Shown here: in pieces, positions 13,272-15,327 of the stretch
Layout: every line of letters begins with the position of its first letter
Position numbering within the stretch: position 1 is the stretch's first letter
Origin: an uncultured Collinsella sp.
GTDB taxonomy: Bacteria > Actinomycetota > Coriobacteriia > Coriobacteriales > Coriobacteriaceae
DNA length: 15,327 bases
Direction of reading: 5' to 3'
Assembly: GCA_947003675.1 (NCBI GenBank)
Contig: CAMQPJ010000011.1
Location: forward strand, 1 to 15,327
Notes under the pieces: generated by a model
The model's input: only the letters and a program-made list of their open reading frames with translations
What the model was told of the DNA's origin: nothing
Database searches by the model: none
Position numbers and translations under genes: made by a program

Positions 13272-14147
13272 CTATACAAGACCCCAGGTCTTGACCTCTT
13301 GGTCGAGCCAGCCGTCGGCCAGGCGATCGCAAATCACCTGATCGACCACGGCCGAAAGGTCGCAGCCCTTCTTGGTCGCCACGCCGTAGCCCTGCTCACC
13401 AAACTTGACCTCGGGCTGCAGCAGCTCAACGGTCTCGTTCATGTAACCGGCCAGCGTGGAGCGGTCCATGGCAAAGACGTCGATATTGCCGGCGTCGAGC
13501 GAACTCTTGATGATGGGGTAGCCGCTAAAGGCCCTAAACTCGGGCTTGCAGCTAAAGCCGTTGTCCTTGATCATCTGCTCGATCAGGCCCTGCGTGGTGG
13601 CACCCTGGCTCACGCCAATGACCTTGCCGTCCAGGTCCTCAATCGAGGTAAAGCCCGAACGCTTCTTGACCATGAGTCCCACGTAGTCGGTGCGGTACGG
13701 CGTCGAGAAATCCCAGCTCTTCTTGCGCTCGTCGGTGATGGTGTAGGTCGCCGCGACCACGTCAAGTTGGCCGTTATCGATCAGCGGGCCGCGCGTCTTG
13801 GGCGTTACGTCGGTAAACTCGACAAGCTCCTGAGCGCGAGCCTCCTTGTAGCTCACGCCAAAGACGGCAGCGGCGATCTGGTAGCACAAATCGACTTCCA
13901 TGCCCTCAAAGCTGCCCTTGGCGGTGTCGTAGTAGCCGTAGCCGGGAACGTCCTTCTTAACGCCGGCATTCAGATGGCCACGCGACTTAATGGCCGCAAG
14001 CTTGGACCCCTTGTCGGAACCCTCGCCGCTGGTGGAGTTGCCGCAACCGGTAAGCGCGGCCCCCGTCAGCGCGAGCATGCCGGCGCCCGCCAGCTGCAAA
14101 AAGTGACGGCGCGACACGGCCGCCCTCGTCATATCCGTCATGTCCAT
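13272..14147 (-). CDS. Amino-acid ABC transporter substrate-binding lipoprotein
   Basis: This 291-residue extracellular solute-binding protein of family 3 is anchored as a lipoprotein. The N-terminus reads SRRHFLQLAGAG..., matching the twin-arginine consensus S-R-R-x-F-L, and ends in a lipobox LTGC with Cys35. The mature part shows GVKKDVPGYGYYD, FEGMEVDLCYQIAAAVFG, FTDVTPKTRGPLIDNGQLDVV, TYTITDERKKSWDFSTPYRTD and GKVIGVSQGATTQ. These are typical of glutamate/glutamine/aspartate binders; the exact ligand is unknown. The start is uncertain: GTG 14150, ATG 14147 and ATG 14141 are all in frame with poor ribosome sites 5-15 bp after the ATPase stop. I chose ATG 14147; coupled translation is likely. 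Confidence 0.92.
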   Translation of the reverse strand: MDMTDMTRAAVSRRHFLQLAGAGMLALTGAALTGCGNSTSGEGSDKGSKLAAIKSRGHLNAGVKKDVPGYGYYDTAKGSFEGMEVDLCYQIAAAVFGVSYKEARAQELVEFTDVTPKTRGPLIDNGQLDVVAATYTITDERKKSWDFSTPYRTDYVGLMVKKRSGFTSIEDLDGKVIGVSQGATTQGLIEQMIKDNGFSCKPEFRAFSGYPIIKSSLDAGNIDVFAMDRSTLAGYMNETVELLQPEVKFGEQGYGVATKKGCDLSAVVDQVICDRLADGWLDQEVKTWGLV

Positions 14148-14155
14148 CACCGCGC

Positions 14156-14887
14156 CTAGTGCAGAATCTTGGACAGGAACTCGCGGCAGCGCGGGTTCTC
14201 GGGGTTATCGAAGAAGTGCTCGGGCGTGCCCTCCTCCAGGATGCGGCCGTCCTCCATAAAGATGACGCGGTCGGCCACCTGGCGCGCAAAGCCCATCTCG
14301 TGCGTCACGCAGATCATGGTGATGTCCTCCTGCGCGAGCTCAATCATAACGTCCAGAACCTCCTGGACCATCTCGGGGTCGAGCGCCGAGGTCGGCTCGT
14401 CAAACAGGATGATGGGCTGCTTGGTGCACAGGGCACGGGCGATGGCGATGCGCTGCTGCTGACCGCCCGAGAGATTCTGCGGATACTCGCCGGCCTTATG
14501 CGCCATGCCAACGCGCTTGAGAGCGGCGATGGCGATCTCGGTCGCCTCCTCCTTGCTCTTCTTTTGCAGCTTGATGGGCGCGAGCGTCAGGTTGCCGAGC
14601 GCCGTCATGTTGGGATACAGGTTGAACTGCTGAAACACCATGGAACTATACTTGCGAGCCATCTCCAGGTGATTCTTTTTGGTGAGCGGCGTACCGTCGA
14701 TGACGACCTCGCCCGACGTGGGCTCCTCCAGATAATCGACGCAACGGATGAGCGTCGACTTACCCGAGCCGGAAGGCCCGATCATTACGAGCTTCTCGCC
14801 GCGCTTGACGGTGAGATTGATATCTTTGAGCACATGCAGGTCGCCAAAGTACTTGTTGAGATGCTTGATCTCGATCATGTCTGCCAT
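14156..14887 (-). CDS. Amino-acid ABC transporter ATPase (GlnQ type)
   Basis: This 243-residue ATP-hydrolysing subunit has Walker [10 protein letters not shown] (37-45), Q-loop [12 protein letters not shown], signature [16 protein letters not shown], Walker [17 protein letters not shown] and H-loop VTHEMGFA. The length and the [21 protein letters not shown] tail are typical of GlnQ/HisP proteins. ATG at 14887 has AAGGGA about 8 bp upstream; an in-frame ATG at 14878 is a weaker choice. It is the first gene of the operon ATPase, binding protein, permease, permease. The importer probably serves a polar amino acid such as Glu, Gln, Asp or His. Confidence 0.95.
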   Translation of the reverse strand: MADMIEIKHLNKYFGDLHVLKDINLTVKRGEKLVMIGPSGSGKSTLIRCVDYLEEPTSGEVVIDGTPLTKKNHLEMARKYSSMVFQQFNLYPNMTALGNLTLAPIKLQKKSKEEATEIAIAALKRVGMAHKAGEYPQNLSGGQQQRIAIARALCTKQPIILFDEPTSALDPEMVQEVLDVMIELAQEDITMICVTHEMGFARQVADRVIFMEDGRILEEGTPEHFFDNPENPRCREFLSKILH

Positions 14888-14922
14888 GAATGTCCCTTCC
14901 CTGCGTTTACACGAGTTGAACT

Positions 14923-14928
14923 ATTGTA
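14923..14928 (-). promoter_or_regulatory. Possible -10 box of the amino-acid ABC operon
   Basis: On the - strand this reads TACAAT, about 36 bp upstream of the ATPase start. That places transcription initiation some 25-30 bp before the start codon. No clear -35 hexamer lies 16-18 bp further upstream. Confidence 0.4.
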
Positions 14929-14991
14929 CGGAAAGAACCGCGTTTCCGCAGCCCACACTACATTCCCGTAAAGAACCCGCAACCTTTAACC

Positions 14992-15062
14992 CACTCATTG
15001 GGGACGGGCTTAAATGAGTACCCGCTCATTGGGCACTCATTTAAGCCCGTCCCCAATGAGTG
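14992..15062. repeat. Perfect palindrome with 28-bp arms, GGGGACGGG tag
   Basis: The left arm is 14992-15019 and its exact inverted complement is 15035-15062, separated by 15 bases that hold a further CCC/GGG pair. Each arm contains GGGGACGGG plus CTTAAATGAGT. The loop repeats GCTCATTGGG, echoing the arm start CTCATTGGGG. It lies between the YqeY-family terminator and the ABC operon promoter. It lacks a U tract and has no coding potential. Confidence 0.88.
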
Positions 15063-15073
15063 CCCAGCCCAGC

Positions 15074-15105
15074 AAAAAGGGGCGCGACCATGACGGCCAC
15101 GCCCC
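15074..15105 (-). terminator. Intrinsic terminator after the YqeY-family gene
   Basis: On the - strand GGGGCGTGGCC (15105-15095) pairs with GGTCGCGCCCC (15089-15079) over 11 bp with two wobbles and a 5-base loop. It is followed by TTTTT (15078-15074). It lies about 30 bp past the stop. Confidence 0.85.
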
Positions 15106-15136
15106 CCCTAAACATCAACTATGTACCGCTCGGCCC

Positions 15137-15327
15137 CTACGCGAGTTTGGCTCCGACGATCTTTGCCGCGGCCGGCTTATCGAAGTTGCCACCGGTGGCC
15201 TTGCCGAGTGCGCCCATAACCTGGCCCATCTGCTTCTTGGACGTGGCGCCCAGCTCGGCGATAACCTGCTCGATCAGGGCCTCGAGCTCCTCGCCCGAAA
15301 CCTGCGCGGGCAGCAGGCTCTCCAGAA
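15137..15327 (-). CDS. yqeY: GatB/YqeY domain protein, C-terminal 62 residues (start outside window)
   Basis: The frame enters at the right edge and ends at TAG 15139-15137. The visible part reads LLPAQVSGEELEALIEQ, then VIAELGATSKKQMGQMGALG and ends KIVGAKLA. This matches the helical tail of YqeY proteins, which resembles the tRNA-binding tail domain of GatB (family pattern: LP-x-x-L-x-x-E-E-L, then GA-x-x-x-x-x-MG). Its function is poorly known; a tRNA-linked role is inferred from the domain. A terminator follows directly, so it closes its operon. Confidence 0.85.
   Translation of the reverse strand, partial: LESLLPAQVSGEELEALIEQVIAELGATSKKQMGQVMGALGKATGGNFDKPAAAKIVGAKLA

Overview
The window is high-GC bacterial chromosome with housekeeping genes whose protein sequences look like Coriobacteriia (gut Actinomycetota, probably Collinsella). 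That assignment is inferred from protein character, codon bias and the style of the intergenic repeats; no search was run. There are no rRNA, tRNA, phage, transposase or CRISPR genes. It holds 13 protein genes, two of them cut by the window edges, and several repeat-rich intergenic stretches.

Layout. (1) 1-641, +: 3' end of an exonuclease III gene. (2) 642-1176: non-coding, between convergent genes, made of two diverged copies of a ~250-bp palindrome-bearing repeat. (3) 1177-4431, -: a three-gene ECF vitamin/metal uptake operon in the order ecfT, fused double-ATPase ecfA, membrane S component. (4) 4621-8085, +: glmU (UDP-GlcNAc synthesis), prs (PRPP synthesis) and pth (peptidyl-tRNA hydrolase), each with its own ribosome binding site; glmU is closed by a terminator and a nested palindrome lies between prs and pth. 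(5) 8086-8444: an inverted repeat around a strong hairpin, then a promoter. (6) 8445-10684, +: two overlapping genes for an NfnAB-like NAD(P)H:ferredoxin flavoprotein pair. (7) 10685-11157: convergent intergenic region with the window's most unusual structure, six alternately oriented 15-bp sites at ~40-bp steps, enclosed by an inverted pair of GGGGACAGG elements. (8) 11158-11781, -: an orphan cytidylate-kinase-like P-loop protein. (9) 11858-14887, -: a polar amino-acid ABC importer operon (ATPase, Tat-type lipoprotein binding protein, two permeases). (10) 14888-15136: promoter, a perfect 28-bp-arm palindrome and a terminator. (11) 15137-15327, -: C-terminal end of a GatB/YqeY-family protein.

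The genes are conventional. The novelty candidates are the intergenic elements. A GGGGACRGG-like tag recurs in several gene-free gaps, usually as an inverted pair whose flanking tail is shared within the locus but differs between loci. This looks like a family of palindromic repeats, perhaps REP-like, that also supply some of the transcription terminators. The 40-bp-stepped array is a separate design and I do not recognise it.
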